Assembly: GCA_965213885.1 (NCBI GenBank)
Contig: OZ243919.1
Location: 3,224,001 to 3,288,000, forward strand
DNA from: VYFG01 sp965213885
Lineage (GTDB): Bacteria; Pseudomonadota; Gammaproteobacteria; Arenicellales; Poriferihabitantaceae
DNA length: 64,000 nt
Direction of reading: 5' to 3'
Every line of letters begins with the position of its first letter. Within the stretch, counting starts at the first letter, position 1. Shown one piece after another: positions 44,801 to 54,189 of the stretch. A program made the translations under genes and the position numbers. A model generated the notes under the pieces. The model searched no databases and had not been told where the DNA came from. It was given only the letters and a program-made list of their open reading frames with translations.

Positions 44801-46003
44801 TCACCCGAGGTCGTTTTCCAGGGGGAAGTCCGACAGCACTACCGGACCGTCTGGGCTGATCCAGACCGGCTGCTCAAGTTTCACGCCCTCGCGCCCGTCC
44901 ACGGCGCCGACGTAGCTTTCGATGCAGATCACCATGTTTTCGTCGAACACGCCGTCGTAGGCCCCGTACTTCTCATCCTCGGGATACCAGAGGAAGGGGT
45001 ACTCGACACCGAGGCCGCATCCGTGGCCGACATCGGCGTAACGGTTCGCGAGAAATTCTTCCGGCAACCGGTAGGCCCTGGATGCGTATTCCAGGAAGGG
45101 CATACCCGGAACCAGCAACGCGATGTTGGTTTCAAGCTGCGCCCGGGAGACGGCATACAGGCGTCTTTGCTCGTCCGTGGGCCTGGCGTCCCCGACGATC
45201 CAGCTGCGCGAGATGTCATTGTAGAAACCCATCGGCCCGACCAGGTCGGTGTCGAAAGACAGGAAATCGCCCTCCGCCATGGTGCGGTCGCCGGTCTCCT
45301 GGAACCAGGGGTTGGTGCGTGGCCCCGAAGTCAGCAGGCGGGTTTCCGGGTACTCGCCCCCGCGGCAGACACTGCCGGCCAGCAGGATGGACAATGCCTC
45401 CTGTTCGGTCATTCCGGGTGTTGTCCGCTCCTTAAGTTCCTGCATCGCGGCATCGCAGGTGGACAGCGAGAACCTGAGGGCGCGGATCTCCTCGAGGGAC
45501 TTGATGGCCTTCGCGTGCTCCATCACCTTCTTGCCATCCATCAATTCGAGGCCGGCGCCGGCCAGGGCCGTGGCGGTATCCACGTCCAGCCGGTCCACCG
45601 CCAGGCGGTGGTTGCCGCCGCCATGACGCCGAACCAGATCCCCGATCTCCCCTGCCCAACTGGCGGCGATTTCCGCCGACCGGTAACCAGTCACGAAATA
45701 GTCCGTCGACCAGGCTGGCCGCACCTCGTCAATGGTTTCCAAGCCCCCGAGCAGGTGCATGCCCGTGGGCAGTTCGAACATCACCGAGGGCCCGGCCGTC
45801 AGGATCAGCGCATAACGGCAGAAGTTGTGCATGGTCCAGACCTGCATGTTGCGTGAGCCGTTGGCGTAGCGGATGTTGATCGGGTCGAACAGGAGCACCG
45901 CCGCCACGTCCTCCCGGGTGGCGAGGGAGCGTACCCTGTCCAGGCGGTACCTGCGCACCGCCGTCTCGTCGATGGGGCGGTTGATGTCCAGGGGATCGGT
46001 CAT
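44801..46003 (-). CDS. M24 family metallopeptidase-like protein, related to DddP
   Basis: 400-residue pita-bread-fold protein. It resembles the DMSP lyase DddP in FDPINIRYANGSRNMQVWTM and RLLTSGPRTNPWFQETGD. Metal ligands are present: D-x-D in LSFDTDLVG, D in YNDISRSW, H in GHGCGLGVEYP, E in CIESYVG and E in VKLEQPV. In DddP the residue six after that His is the catalytic Asp (H-G-V-G-L-C-D-E); here it is Val, so DMSP cleavage is doubtful and a dipeptidase or amidohydrolase role is as likely. The ATG overlaps the BtuF-like stop (ATGA). Confidence 0.85.
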   Translation of the reverse strand: MTDPLDINRPIDETAVRRYRLDRVRSLATREDVAAVLLFDPINIRYANGSRNMQVWTMHNFCRYALILTAGPSVMFELPTGMHLLGGLETIDEVRPAWSTDYFVTGYRSAEIAASWAGEIGDLVRRHGGGNHRLAVDRLDVDTATALAGAGLELMDGKKVMEHAKAIKSLEEIRALRFSLSTCDAAMQELKERTTPGMTEQEALSILLAGSVCRGGEYPETRLLTSGPRTNPWFQETGDRTMAEGDFLSFDTDLVGPMGFYNDISRSWIVGDARPTDEQRRLYAVSRAQLETNIALLVPGMPFLEYASRAYRLPEEFLANRYADVGHGCGLGVEYPFLWYPEDEKYGAYDGVFDENMVICIESYVGAVDGREGVKLEQPVWISPDGPVVLSDFPLENDLG

Positions 46004-46866
46004 TGCCTCGCCGCCCATCCGTCGATGATGCCCACCAGTGCGTCCAGGCCATCGGTGAGCGCCGCCGGTCCCGGCTGCAGGATCAGCGGCGACTTGATTT
46101 CATGCAGTTCGTCGTTCCGGACTGCCGGCACGCTTTCCCAGCCGGGTCTGGCGCGCACCTGCTCCGCGCGGAACTTGCGCCCGCACCAGGAGGCGATGAG
46201 GATGTCCGGCGCCCGACGTACCACCTCGAGGGGGTCGGCCAGAATGCGGTCCTTGCCAAGCGGTTCACGGGAGCGCTCCGGAAAACAGTCGATCCCCCCC
46301 GCGATCTCCACGAGTTCCGCCACCCACCGGATACCCGTGATGAGCGGATCGTTCCATTCCTCGAAATACACCCTGGGCCTGCGGGGCATGGACGACGCCC
46401 GTTGCCGCAGTGCATCCAGCCGCGCCGAAACACCGTCGACAAGGGCCATGGCCCTGTCGGCCGCGCCGACCATCGCCCCCAGCTGACAGATCATGGACAG
46501 GATCTCCTCGACGGAGCGCTGATTGAACACGTGCACGTTGATGCCCCGACGGATCAGGTCCGCAGCGATATCCGCCTGCAGATCGGAAAATCCCAGCACG
46601 AGGTCCGGTTCCAGCGCCAGGATCCTGTCGATCTTTGCCGACGTGAACGCGGACACCCTGGGCTTCTCCCTGCGCGCCCTCGGGGGGCGGACGGTGAATC
46701 CCGAGATGCCGACGATGCGGTGCTCCTCGCCGAGCAGGTACAGCAGCTCCGTGGTTTCCTCGGTCATGCAGACGATCCGAGATGGAAAGCGGTCCCCGGT
46801 GTCTGCCTTCGTCTGTGCGCGAGCCTCACTCCGGGAGGCCGCCGATGGAGTGTCTTTACTGCTCAT
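46000..46866 (-). CDS. cobalamin-binding (BtuF-like) periplasmic-binding-fold protein
   Basis: COG0614-type binding protein of 288 residues: RIVCMTEETTELLYLLGEEH, then RIVGISGFTVRPPRA, SAKIDRILALEPDLVLGFSD and NVHVFNQRSVEEILSMI. The C-terminal lobe has PRVYFEEWNDPLITGIRWV and GKDRILADPLEVVRRAPDIL. No signal peptide is visible: the first 25 residues are hydrophilic. So it is either cytoplasmic or uses an unseen start. No BtuCD genes are adjacent. It is translationally coupled to the M24 gene, suggesting the ligand may be the substrate of that enzyme rather than B12. Confidence 0.83.
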   Translation of the reverse strand: MSSKDTPSAASRSEARAQTKADTGDRFPSRIVCMTEETTELLYLLGEEHRIVGISGFTVRPPRARREKPRVSAFTSAKIDRILALEPDLVLGFSDLQADIAADLIRRGINVHVFNQRSVEEILSMICQLGAMVGAADRAMALVDGVSARLDALRQRASSMPRRPRVYFEEWNDPLITGIRWVAELVEIAGGIDCFPERSREPLGKDRILADPLEVVRRAPDILIASWCGRKFRAEQVRARPGWESVPAVRNDELHEIKSPLILQPGPAALTDGLDALVGIIDGWAARQ

Positions 46867-46945
46867 GGTATCGCCGCCGGGTTCCGTCGAATGGATCGGG
46901 CCGAAGACCCGGAGAGGCCGAGAATCGTGGGTTCCAGGGCCGGGT

Positions 46946-48529
46946 TCACAGGAATTGTTCCTCGGGCAACACGATCAGTGTGGGCACGTCCGGTTTCCGG
47001 GCATCGACAAGCGCCGATTCCAGTGTAGCGTGGTCTTCCGCCCGGACGGCCGAACAGCCGTAGGCCCGCGCCAAGCCGACAAAGTCCGGCGAATGGATGT
47101 CGCAGGCGACGGGATCCATGCCGGCGTTGCGGAAGTTGTCCGCGATTTCACCGTAGCCATGGTTGTGCCAGAGCAGCACCGTGACCGGAATTTTCGCCTC
47201 CACCGCAGTGGCCAGTTCGTTGAGCGTGTACTGGAAGCCGCCGTCGCCGGCAAGCGCAAGGACGGGCCGGTCCGGACAGGCCAGCCTGGCGCCCAGGGCC
47301 GCGGGCAGGGCGAAACCCAGGGTGCCGTAGCCGGTACTCGCGGCGGCGAAGCTGCGTGGCGCGGTAGCATCGTACTGGAAGGCGGCATGGTAGGTCGGCT
47401 GGGTGGAGTCCCCGACGAGGATATGGTCCGGCAGGGCGCGGTGGAGCGTCTCGAACAGCGTGGAGTAGCCCGCATGGTCATTCCTTGCGAGCTGCGCGCG
47501 AACGGCGGCAGTCCTGCCGGCGCCGGCGCCGGCCTCCCTGGCATGCAGCCGGGGCTCCAGGGCCTCCAGGCTGAGCCGGCTGTCGCCGAGGATCGCCACC
47601 GCCGGGCGCTGGTTGCGGCTGAACTGGCGCGGGTCGATGTCAACGCGGATGAGGCACCTGGACATGCGCGCGTATTCCTTGAAAAAGAAATCGTAGTCGG
47701 TTTCACCGAGTTCGGTGCCCACCGCGAGGACGACGTCGGCCTGCTCGTAGAGTTCCTGGATGGCGTCCCGGGCCGGGCTGCCGCCGACATGGAGCGGATG
47801 GTCCCTCGGCAGTATGCCCTTGGCATTGTGGGTTGTGGTGACCGGGGCGTCGAGCTTTTCCGCCAGCGCCACGCAAAGTCCCGCTGCGCCCGCCGCGCCG
47901 CCGCCGAGCGCGATGACGGGCGTCCGGGCATTGTTCAGCAGGTCCGCGGCGCGTTCGATGCTGTCCGGATGCGGAGCCGGGGGCAGCGGCGTTTCCCAGG
48001 GTTCGGGACTCACGTGCTCCGCGCTAGCCGTGATCACGTCCAGGGGGATGGTGAGATGCACCGGTCCCGGTCGCTCGCTGCGAAAGATCGAGAAAGCCCG
48101 CGCCAGCACCCGGGGCAATTCGTCCGGCCGGGCCAGGACATGGCTCCAGCGGCTGCATTCGCTCATGACCGCACCGAGGTCCGGCGTCTCGTGCAGCCGG
48201 CCCTCCCCGAGTCCGCGCTGGTAGGTCTTGTTATCGGCGGAGACCACCAGCATGGGCACGGAATCCGCCAGGGCCTGGCACATGGGCGTGGCGATATTGA
48301 GTGCGCCGGGGCCGGAGATGGTGATGCACAGCGCGGGTTTTCCCGAGACCCTGGCATAGCCGTCCGCAAGAAAGCCCGCGCCCTGCTCGTGACGCGGCGT
48401 GATGTGACGGATGCCAGTCCCCGGCAGGCCCCGGTACAGCTCGATGTTGTGGGTGCCCGGGATTCCGGAGGCGATTTCAATGCCGTAGGCGTCCAGAAGC
48501 TGGATCAGGCGTTCACCGGTGGTGGTCAT
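46946..48529 (-). CDS. thiamine-diphosphate decarboxylase, 2-ketoarginine decarboxylase (AruI)-like
   Basis: 527-residue acetolactate-synthase-fold enzyme. The start IELYRGLPGTGIRHITPRHE and QGAGFLADGYARVSGKPALC, then LGEGRLHETPDLG, are most like AruI-type 5-guanidino-2-oxopentanoate decarboxylases. The ThDP-Mg site is LALAGDGGFQYTLNELATAV followed by WHNHGYGEI. The catalytic Glu is in PRHEQGAGF near residue 50. ATG 48529 is the family start; the frame stays open upstream without homology. It diverges from an aminotransferase gene, which could supply the 2-oxo acid. Confidence 0.85.
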   Translation of the reverse strand: MTTTGERLIQLLDAYGIEIASGIPGTHNIELYRGLPGTGIRHITPRHEQGAGFLADGYARVSGKPALCITISGPGALNIATPMCQALADSVPMLVVSADNKTYQRGLGEGRLHETPDLGAVMSECSRWSHVLARPDELPRVLARAFSIFRSERPGPVHLTIPLDVITASAEHVSPEPWETPLPPAPHPDSIERAADLLNNARTPVIALGGGAAGAAGLCVALAEKLDAPVTTTHNAKGILPRDHPLHVGGSPARDAIQELYEQADVVLAVGTELGETDYDFFFKEYARMSRCLIRVDIDPRQFSRNQRPAVAILGDSRLSLEALEPRLHAREAGAGAGRTAAVRAQLARNDHAGYSTLFETLHRALPDHILVGDSTQPTYHAAFQYDATAPRSFAAASTGYGTLGFALPAALGARLACPDRPVLALAGDGGFQYTLNELATAVEAKIPVTVLLWHNHGYGEIADNFRNAGMDPVACDIHSPDFVGLARAYGCSAVRAEDHATLESALVDARKPDVPTLIVLPEEQFL

Positions 48530-48881
48530 AGGATATCCAGGTGATAACGTTGTCGGCGGTTGGACATTCCATGCCGTCGTACCCGCCCTTGCCGGGTGCC
48601 GGACCGGAAACCCGGACACCGCCCTGGACGATTCTTCCTGTCGCCCAGGGTGCGACTTTACCCGATCCGGGCTGCGAATCAGGGAATTTCGGGCACCTCC
48701 CCGGTATCGCCGGAATCTGGGTGGCGCTGTCCGCGGAGCAGGGCAATGGTACCGGAAGCTGCGGTCCGGTCGGCCCGGGCTTCGGGGACGTGCCGTACCG
48801 CCCCGGTTTCCGTTACCTGGGAAAAAATATACACTTCGCATCCCCATTGCAATCCGCACGAATCGCCCCGAGCTCACCCGC
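48530..48881. other. divergent intergenic region, no gene
   Basis: About 350 bp between the decarboxylase and aminotransferase starts; both promoters should lie here. The segment near 48815-48840 (GGGAAAAAATATACACTT) is the only AT-rich part and is the likeliest promoter area for the aminotransferase. Confidence 0.4.
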
Positions 48882-50144
48882 ATGAAACTCTCCCGCCTCG
48901 CGGACAGGATCCAGACATCACCTATCCTCACCTTCGCCGCAGAGCTCAATGCCCGCAAGTCCGCCGGCGAGCGGCTGCACAATCTCACCGTCGGTGATTT
49001 CGACCCCCGCATCTTTCCTGTTCCCGGCGCCCTGACTGAAGCCGCCATCCGGGCCTACCGGGACCACCAGACCAACTACCCCGGCGCCGTTGGGCTTCCC
49101 GCTATCCGTGACGGCGTGGCCCGCCTGCTGGACCGGGAATGCGGACTTGACTGCCGGGGTGATGACGTGATCATCGCCAGCGGGTCCAGGCCGGTGATCT
49201 ACGCAGCCTACCGAACCATCGTGGACCCCGGGGACAAGGTGGTGTTCCCGGTGCCGTCCTGGAACAACGAGCATTACGCGCAGATGTGCGACGCCAGGAT
49301 CGTGACGGTGGAAACCGGGCCGGAGAATCATTTCATGCCGACGGCGGCGATGCTGGAGCCGCACCTGGAGGATGCCACCCTGCTCGCCCTGTGCTCCCCG
49401 CTCAATCCCTCGGGCACGGTGCTGTCCCCCGGGGACTTGCGGGACATCTGCGAACTGGTGCTGTCAATCAACCGTCGCCGTGGCGAACGGCGCAAGCCGC
49501 TGTACGTTTTGTTCGACCAGGTGTACTGGATGCTGACGTTCAGCGGAACGCAGTTCGTGCATCCACTCGGGGTCTGTCCCAGAATCGGGGATTATGCGGT
49601 CTTCGTTGACGGCATATCCAAGGCCTTCGCCGGCACCGGGCTTCGCGTGGGCTGGGCCACGGGGGCGCAGCATATCCTCGCCAGGATGGTTTCGGTGGTG
49701 GCCCATGTGGGTGCATGGGCGCCCAGGCCGGACCAGGTTGCCGTGGGCGAGTTCCTGTTCATGGACGATGCCGTGGACGAATACCTGCGTGGCTTCAGGC
49801 GCGCACTGGAAGAGCGTCTTCTGGGATTCCACCGGGGATTCAGGGAACTGAAGGATCGGGGATACCCGGTGGATGCCATCGCACCGGAGGCCGCGATCTA
49901 TCTCAGCGTCAGGATGGACCTGGAAGGCCGGACCACCGCCGACGGTCGGGTGCTCGGCAGCGACGGGGACGTGCAGCAGTATCTGGTGGACAAGGCACGC
50001 ATCGGGGTGCTGCCGTTCTCCTGGTTCGGTGCCCGCTCCCGCGGCAACTGGTTCCGGATATCGGTGGGGACCTGCGAAACCGGGGATATCGGTTCCGTCA
50101 TGGAGGGATTGGAGTCCGCGCTTTCCGACCTCCGGCCCGGTTGA
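48882..50144 (+). CDS. class I/II aminotransferase
   Basis: 420-residue fold-type I PLP transaminase. Signatures include NLTVGDFDPRIFPVPGALTE, NYPGAVGLPAIRDGVARLL, ALCSPLNPSGTVLSPGDL and the PLP lysine in DGISKAFAGTGLRVGWATG near residue 245. The substrate-carboxylate Arg is in NWFRISVGTCE near the end. It resembles aspartate-type enzymes. Its divergent position beside an AruI-like decarboxylase makes arginine or another basic amino acid a candidate substrate; this is inference. ATG 48882 begins the conserved MKLSRLADRIQTSPIL. Confidence 0.9.
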   Translation: MKLSRLADRIQTSPILTFAAELNARKSAGERLHNLTVGDFDPRIFPVPGALTEAAIRAYRDHQTNYPGAVGLPAIRDGVARLLDRECGLDCRGDDVIIASGSRPVIYAAYRTIVDPGDKVVFPVPSWNNEHYAQMCDARIVTVETGPENHFMPTAAMLEPHLEDATLLALCSPLNPSGTVLSPGDLRDICELVLSINRRRGERRKPLYVLFDQVYWMLTFSGTQFVHPLGVCPRIGDYAVFVDGISKAFAGTGLRVGWATGAQHILARMVSVVAHVGAWAPRPDQVAVGEFLFMDDAVDEYLRGFRRALEERLLGFHRGFRELKDRGYPVDAIAPEAAIYLSVRMDLEGRTTADGRVLGSDGDVQQYLVDKARIGVLPFSWFGARSRGNWFRISVGTCETGDIGSVMEGLESALSDLRPG

Positions 50145-50231
50145 ACCCGATCCCGCGGGATGAGAGCACTGTCCGACCGTCCCGGGCCGGCGACAGGGGG
50201 CCTGCGGCCGGCCACGGCCTGATGAACAAGC

Positions 50232-50843
50232 TTACCTTGAAGATCGCACGGGCATCGTAGCCAGAATCTGGCTGGACAGAATCGACAGCAGGCAGTATCC
50301 GAGAAAACAGTAGAACCCGGTGCCGAGTTCCGCCTCGAAGCTGAGCAGCCCTCCCTCCCTGCGGATGGCGTTGGCGGCGAGGAACGCGACGAATACGCCG
50401 ACCACGAAAACGTCCGCCATGGACCATCTGCTGACAAGGTCCGCGGTCCTGCGCAGCGCCGCAGCGAGGGCGGGAGGAGCGGGCAGGTGACTGATCAGCA
50501 GCATCAACCCCTTGGCGACGGGGATCACGATGCTGAACAGGGCTACCAGGAAGGCCACCAGCGGGTATCCGTTCTCATGCAGTTCCCTGATCGCCCCCAG
50601 GATGCTCCTGGTTCGGTGGTACGCCTCCACGTCGCCGGAAATCTCCATGTTCTCCAGCAGGTATTCGGCGATGTTCACGACCACCTGCGGGGTTTGCGGA
50701 CTCTCCACGATAATGTCCTTGCCGATCACGGCGATGTCGGCTTTGTCGACGATGCCGGTGAGGGTCAGCACGGGCCGGGTCAGGCCCGGCCAGAGGAGGC
50801 CGTACGCGGCCACCAGCAGCAACAGGCCGGCGGCGCTCTTCAT
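50232..50843 (-). CDS. paraquat-inducible protein A (PqiA) family membrane protein
   Basis: 203-residue inner-membrane protein with four probable helices: LLLLVAAYGLLWPGL, VAFLVALFSIVIPVAKGLML, SMADVFVVGVFVAFLAANAI and FYCFLGYCLLSILSSQIL. The patterns P-V-A-K-G and S-M-A-D-V-F are typical of the PqiA domain (PF04403), linked to MCE lipid transport. Only one of the two PqiA modules of the E. coli protein is present, and no pqiB/MCE gene is adjacent. Confidence 0.87.
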   Translation of the reverse strand: MKSAAGLLLLVAAYGLLWPGLTRPVLTLTGIVDKADIAVIGKDIIVESPQTPQVVVNIAEYLLENMEISGDVEAYHRTRSILGAIRELHENGYPLVAFLVALFSIVIPVAKGLMLLISHLPAPPALAAALRRTADLVSRWSMADVFVVGVFVAFLAANAIRREGGLLSFEAELGTGFYCFLGYCLLSILSSQILATMPVRSSR

Positions 50844-50988
50844 GTCAGGGATCCGGCTGCGGGGATGGATGGGCCGGCAGCCGTGAGGTGCCCGCCGGGC
50901 AGCCCCGGCGTTGCGACGGCTTCACCGGAACCGCGGTACCGGGATTCCCGGCCCCCCCTGACACCATCCCGGGGCATCGTTCCGGGGA

Positions 50989-52116
50989 TCAGGCCAGGGC
51001 TCCCATGAAGCGCTGCTTGATCTCCAGTGCCTTCAGCGGAATCTCGCCGCCCCGCTTGTCGTTGCCGGCACGGATCATGTAGTGGATGAACCCGACCCGG
51101 TCGCGGATCATGGCGGTGAACGCGTCGGTCCGGTCGGTCATGCCGGTGGACGAAAGCCCCATGGCCCTGACCATGGCGGTCAGGTTCATGCCCTGGGAAC
51201 TCAGGGTGGGCTGGTTGCCGGTGGAGCCCCAGCTGCCGTTGTCGAGACAGATGACGGACAGGTTGTCCGGATGGTGGGTTGCGATATCGATGAGCTGGTT
51301 GGGGTTGAAGAAAAACGAGCCATCGCCGTCGATGACGTAGACCTGCCGGTCCGGCATTTCCAGGGCGAGTCCGATTCCCACCTCCGTGGCCGACCCGAGG
51401 GCGCCCAGCATGTAGAAGTTCTCAGCCCTGTCCCGGGTGTTGTAAACCTCCTTGGAGGGGAAGCCGATCTGTGAAATCACGATATCGTCCTCACCGATGG
51501 TGTTCATGATCTCGGCGATGGCCTCAATCCGGGTCAGCGTGGGGGTGCCGCTGTATTCGGCCACCTCCACCGAGACTCCATTGATGCGGGGCTCTCCAAA
51601 TACATGGTAGTCCGGGCTGTTGGTTTCCCAGAGTTCCGGGGACATCAGGTAGACCTTGACCTTGTTCTGGGAGAACACCTGCGCAAGATCCTCCCCGAGG
51701 TCGGCCACGTCGCCCCGTTCCCTGCACACGCGGTATTCCACGTCGATGGCGCCCAGGATGTCCTCGATCTTGTCTCCCAGGATGATCTGGGCCTCGATGG
51801 GTTCTTGGTAGTACCCGCGCCAGGAGACGAAGACCGGCAGAGCCTCCTGGTACAGCTTCTGCATGGTGTAGAGTTCGGTGATGAGGTTGCCAAGGCCGGT
51901 GCTCTGGATGCACATGGCGCTCCGCCGGCCCGCCAGGCTGCGGCCAAAACAAAGGCCGAGCCCCACGGATTCCTTGGTGATGTTCCAGATCTCCACATCT
52001 GACGGCGCCACACCCATGAGGGCGTTTAGCTTGTTGCAGGGCAGGTAACAGACTTTGTCAATGCCGTTGTTGGTCATGGCATGCCAGACCGTCCGGGCGT
52101 TTGTAGTATCGAGCAT
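50989..52116 (-). CDS. ComDE-like sulfopyruvate/phosphonopyruvate decarboxylase
   Basis: 375-residue single-chain ThDP enzyme. The N-terminal half has DKVCYLPCNKLNALMG and the cofactor Glu in IWNITKESVGLGLCFGRS. The C-terminal half has the ThDP-Mg motif IDGDGSFFFNPNQLIDIATH ending in DNGSWGSTG. The size and two-half layout match fused ComD-ComE sulfopyruvate decarboxylases and phosphonopyruvate decarboxylases. Which 3-substituted pyruvate it uses cannot be told. A palindrome lies about 60 bp upstream. Confidence 0.82.
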   Translation of the reverse strand: MLDTTNARTVWHAMTNNGIDKVCYLPCNKLNALMGVAPSDVEIWNITKESVGLGLCFGRSLAGRRSAMCIQSTGLGNLITELYTMQKLYQEALPVFVSWRGYYQEPIEAQIILGDKIEDILGAIDVEYRVCRERGDVADLGEDLAQVFSQNKVKVYLMSPELWETNSPDYHVFGEPRINGVSVEVAEYSGTPTLTRIEAIAEIMNTIGEDDIVISQIGFPSKEVYNTRDRAENFYMLGALGSATEVGIGLALEMPDRQVYVIDGDGSFFFNPNQLIDIATHHPDNLSVICLDNGSWGSTGNQPTLSSQGMNLTAMVRAMGLSSTGMTDRTDAFTAMIRDRVGFIHYMIRAGNDKRGGEIPLKALEIKQRFMGALA

Positions 52117-52176
52117 GGGAATTTGATGTTGGTTTCGGAGAATGTTGTCGGTCGTGGGAATGTCTCTCGAGATTTC

Positions 52177-52196
52177 TGATTAAATGTTTTTAATCA
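52177..52196. promoter_or_regulatory. palindrome upstream of ComDE-like gene
   Basis: TGATTAAA-TGTT-TTTAATCA, a perfect 8-4-8 inverted repeat centred about 70 bp before the start codon (52116) in an AT-rich patch. It is a candidate operator. No regulator gene is adjacent. Confidence 0.45.
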
Positions 52197-52623
52197 TCTA
52201 CTTAATATTCCATTGGGATTCAGTTTTCCTCTCTGTATGACGCCAGGAGCAGCCGCAATTGTCTAAGGTGCGTTCGTATGGTGGCCGGTTGCTACAGAAT
52301 TTCCATGGCAGAACAGCAGGCATCCAGAGTAGAAGTCGGGGCAAGTCGTGCGTGGCCTCCCGACGTTCACGATAATCCGGTGTTTCATCGTGTCATGGAC
52401 TCATGAATATCCTGCCGCTAACCGGGCGGGATGTTGGTCCTGGTGGTGGCCATTCCGCCCGCCCGCCAGGATACCGCGAATGCGACCATCCTTCGGTGGA
52501 TGGGCATCCCCATGGGTCCAGATTTGGAGTATTCGAGTGATATTGTTGCGGCCATACATCAGAGAACAGCGGAGATGGATAAATTCTCGTTTCAGATTTA
52601 CCTGGGTAATCCAAGGTCGAAGA
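52197..52623. other. intergenic region, no gene
   Basis: About 425 bp between the ComDE promoter area and the end of the AAA/PD-(D/E)XK gene. Several short frames are open but none resembles a known family. Confidence 0.4.
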
Positions 52624-54189
52624 TCAGATCTTCTCGGCACGAATCCCCAAGAGATTGCGCTCGGCTCTGCCGAAGGTCAAACCCACCAGGTGAGTCGACT
52701 CACCACGATCCCGGTACTTTTGCCCATACCCACGGTCTCGCATCTGTATCATCGCTTTGTCCAGCATCTCCTCCGTATCCCCATCGTCTTCCGCCATCTT
52801 GAATTCGAGTACGAATATCTGGCTTTCGTGAAACACCACCATATCAGCCCGGCCATGGCTGGAAATGTCCTCCACCCGGAGGTCTGCTCCAATAGTCCGC
52901 AAACTCATGTACAGCATGCTTGCGTACCAGGACTCGTAGCGGCCAAGGTCTCCACTGTCATGCCATGGATACGGAACACCGGCAAGAAATGACCGCAGCT
53001 GCTCCCCGAATCCATCGAAATCATTCTCCCCGAGAAGCCGGATCAGTTCCTCACCCTGATCTCCGGCCTCGACTCCGCGATGGGTTACATATTCCAGCAG
53101 GCCCTGGTTCAGGCTCTGCTGCACCTCGAAATTTGGGTAATCCAGTCGATACAGTGTACGGGGGCCCCGACTTTCCTCTCCGATAATAGTCAGGTACCCC
53201 GTCTGGAACAGCAATGCATCTACCCCAATATCTCCCACATCGAACTTCGAGATCAGCCGGTCATCAGCCATCCGGTTCTCCAACTCCATCGGACTGACCT
53301 CCTTCTCCATCAGCAGCCGAAACAGGAATTCCGGCGAACCCGTTTCAAACCACCAGGGCCGGAATTCCCGGCCATCGAACAGCAGCAGCACGTCAAAGGG
53401 ATTGTAGACCTTCTCCTCTCCCAGCCAGTGGTACCCGTTGTACCAGCGGCGGATCTCATCCCGATCCAGCCCCGGCAACTCCGGGGCGAAGACCGCGTCG
53501 AGGTCGGCGTCCGTGTATCCGCAGATCGTGGCATACCTCGAATCCAGACTGATGTCCTTCAGGTTGTTCAGCCCCGAGAACAGGCTTACCTTCGAGAACA
53601 TGCTCACCCCGGTGACCAGGACGAACCGGACGTGCTCGGCGCTGTCCTTGATGATCCCGTAGAACCCCCGCAGGTAGTCCCGGTTCGCCTTCGCGAGATC
53701 CGGGTCCTCCAGCACGTCCAGGATCGGCTTGTCGTATTCGTCCACCAGCACCACCACCTGCCGACCCGTAGCGTGATGGAGACGGTCCAGAATGTTCCGG
53801 AGACGTCTGGAACCCGTGTCGGATGAGTTGGCAGGAACAAGATCATGACGGCGCTCGATGCTCTCCAGCTGTTCGATGATGTCCCCCTCAATCTCTCCCG
53901 GCTCGTTGTACTTTCCACCGAAGCTCAGTCGCACTACCGGGTGCTTGATCGACCAGTCCCAGTGCCCGTGAATGTCCAGGCCCCGGAACAGTTCCTCGCT
54001 GCCCTCGAAAAGCGATTTCAGGGTATCCACCAGAAGGCTCTTGCCGAACCGGCGGGGACGGGACAGGAAATAGAAGTCGCCCTGATCGACCAGATTCCGG
54101 ATGAGGGGGGTCTTGTCGACGTAATAACAGTCCCTCTCCCGGATTGTCCGAAAGTTCTGGATTCCAATGGGGAGTTGACGACGCTTCAT
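52624..54189 (-). CDS. AAA-ATPase-like / PD-(D/E)XK nuclease-like protein (PF09820, PF08011)
   Basis: 521 residues. The N-terminal AAA-ATPase-like domain opens LPIGIQNFRTIRERDCYYVD and has the P-loop-like FLSRPRRFGKSLLVDTL near residue 45 and Walker B-like VVVLVDEYDKPIL near residue 155. The C terminus has a PD-(D/E)XK-type nuclease-like core, GRADMVVFHESQIFVLEFKM, with D and E-x-K in place. This family is abundant in Bacteroides and scattered in other bacteria, often in many copies and mobile in distribution. Role unknown. A decayed relative lies at 14342-14545. Confidence 0.9.
   Translation of the reverse strand: MKRRQLPIGIQNFRTIRERDCYYVDKTPLIRNLVDQGDFYFLSRPRRFGKSLLVDTLKSLFEGSEELFRGLDIHGHWDWSIKHPVVRLSFGGKYNEPGEIEGDIIEQLESIERRHDLVPANSSDTGSRRLRNILDRLHHATGRQVVVLVDEYDKPILDVLEDPDLAKANRDYLRGFYGIIKDSAEHVRFVLVTGVSMFSKVSLFSGLNNLKDISLDSRYATICGYTDADLDAVFAPELPGLDRDEIRRWYNGYHWLGEEKVYNPFDVLLLFDGREFRPWWFETGSPEFLFRLLMEKEVSPMELENRMADDRLISKFDVGDIGVDALLFQTGYLTIIGEESRGPRTLYRLDYPNFEVQQSLNQGLLEYVTHRGVEAGDQGEELIRLLGENDFDGFGEQLRSFLAGVPYPWHDSGDLGRYESWYASMLYMSLRTIGADLRVEDISSHGRADMVVFHESQIFVLEFKMAEDDGDTEEMLDKAMIQMRDRGYGQKYRDRGESTHLVGLTFGRAERNLLGIRAEKI

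Noticed and set aside
44801..46003. Calling the M24 protein a DMSP lyase (DddP)
   Set aside because: The position of the catalytic Asp appears to be Val, so only a family relationship is claimed.
48530..49048. N-terminal extension of the AruI-like decarboxylase frame
   Set aside because: It overlaps the divergent aminotransferase gene and is low-complexity; the conserved start is at 48529.
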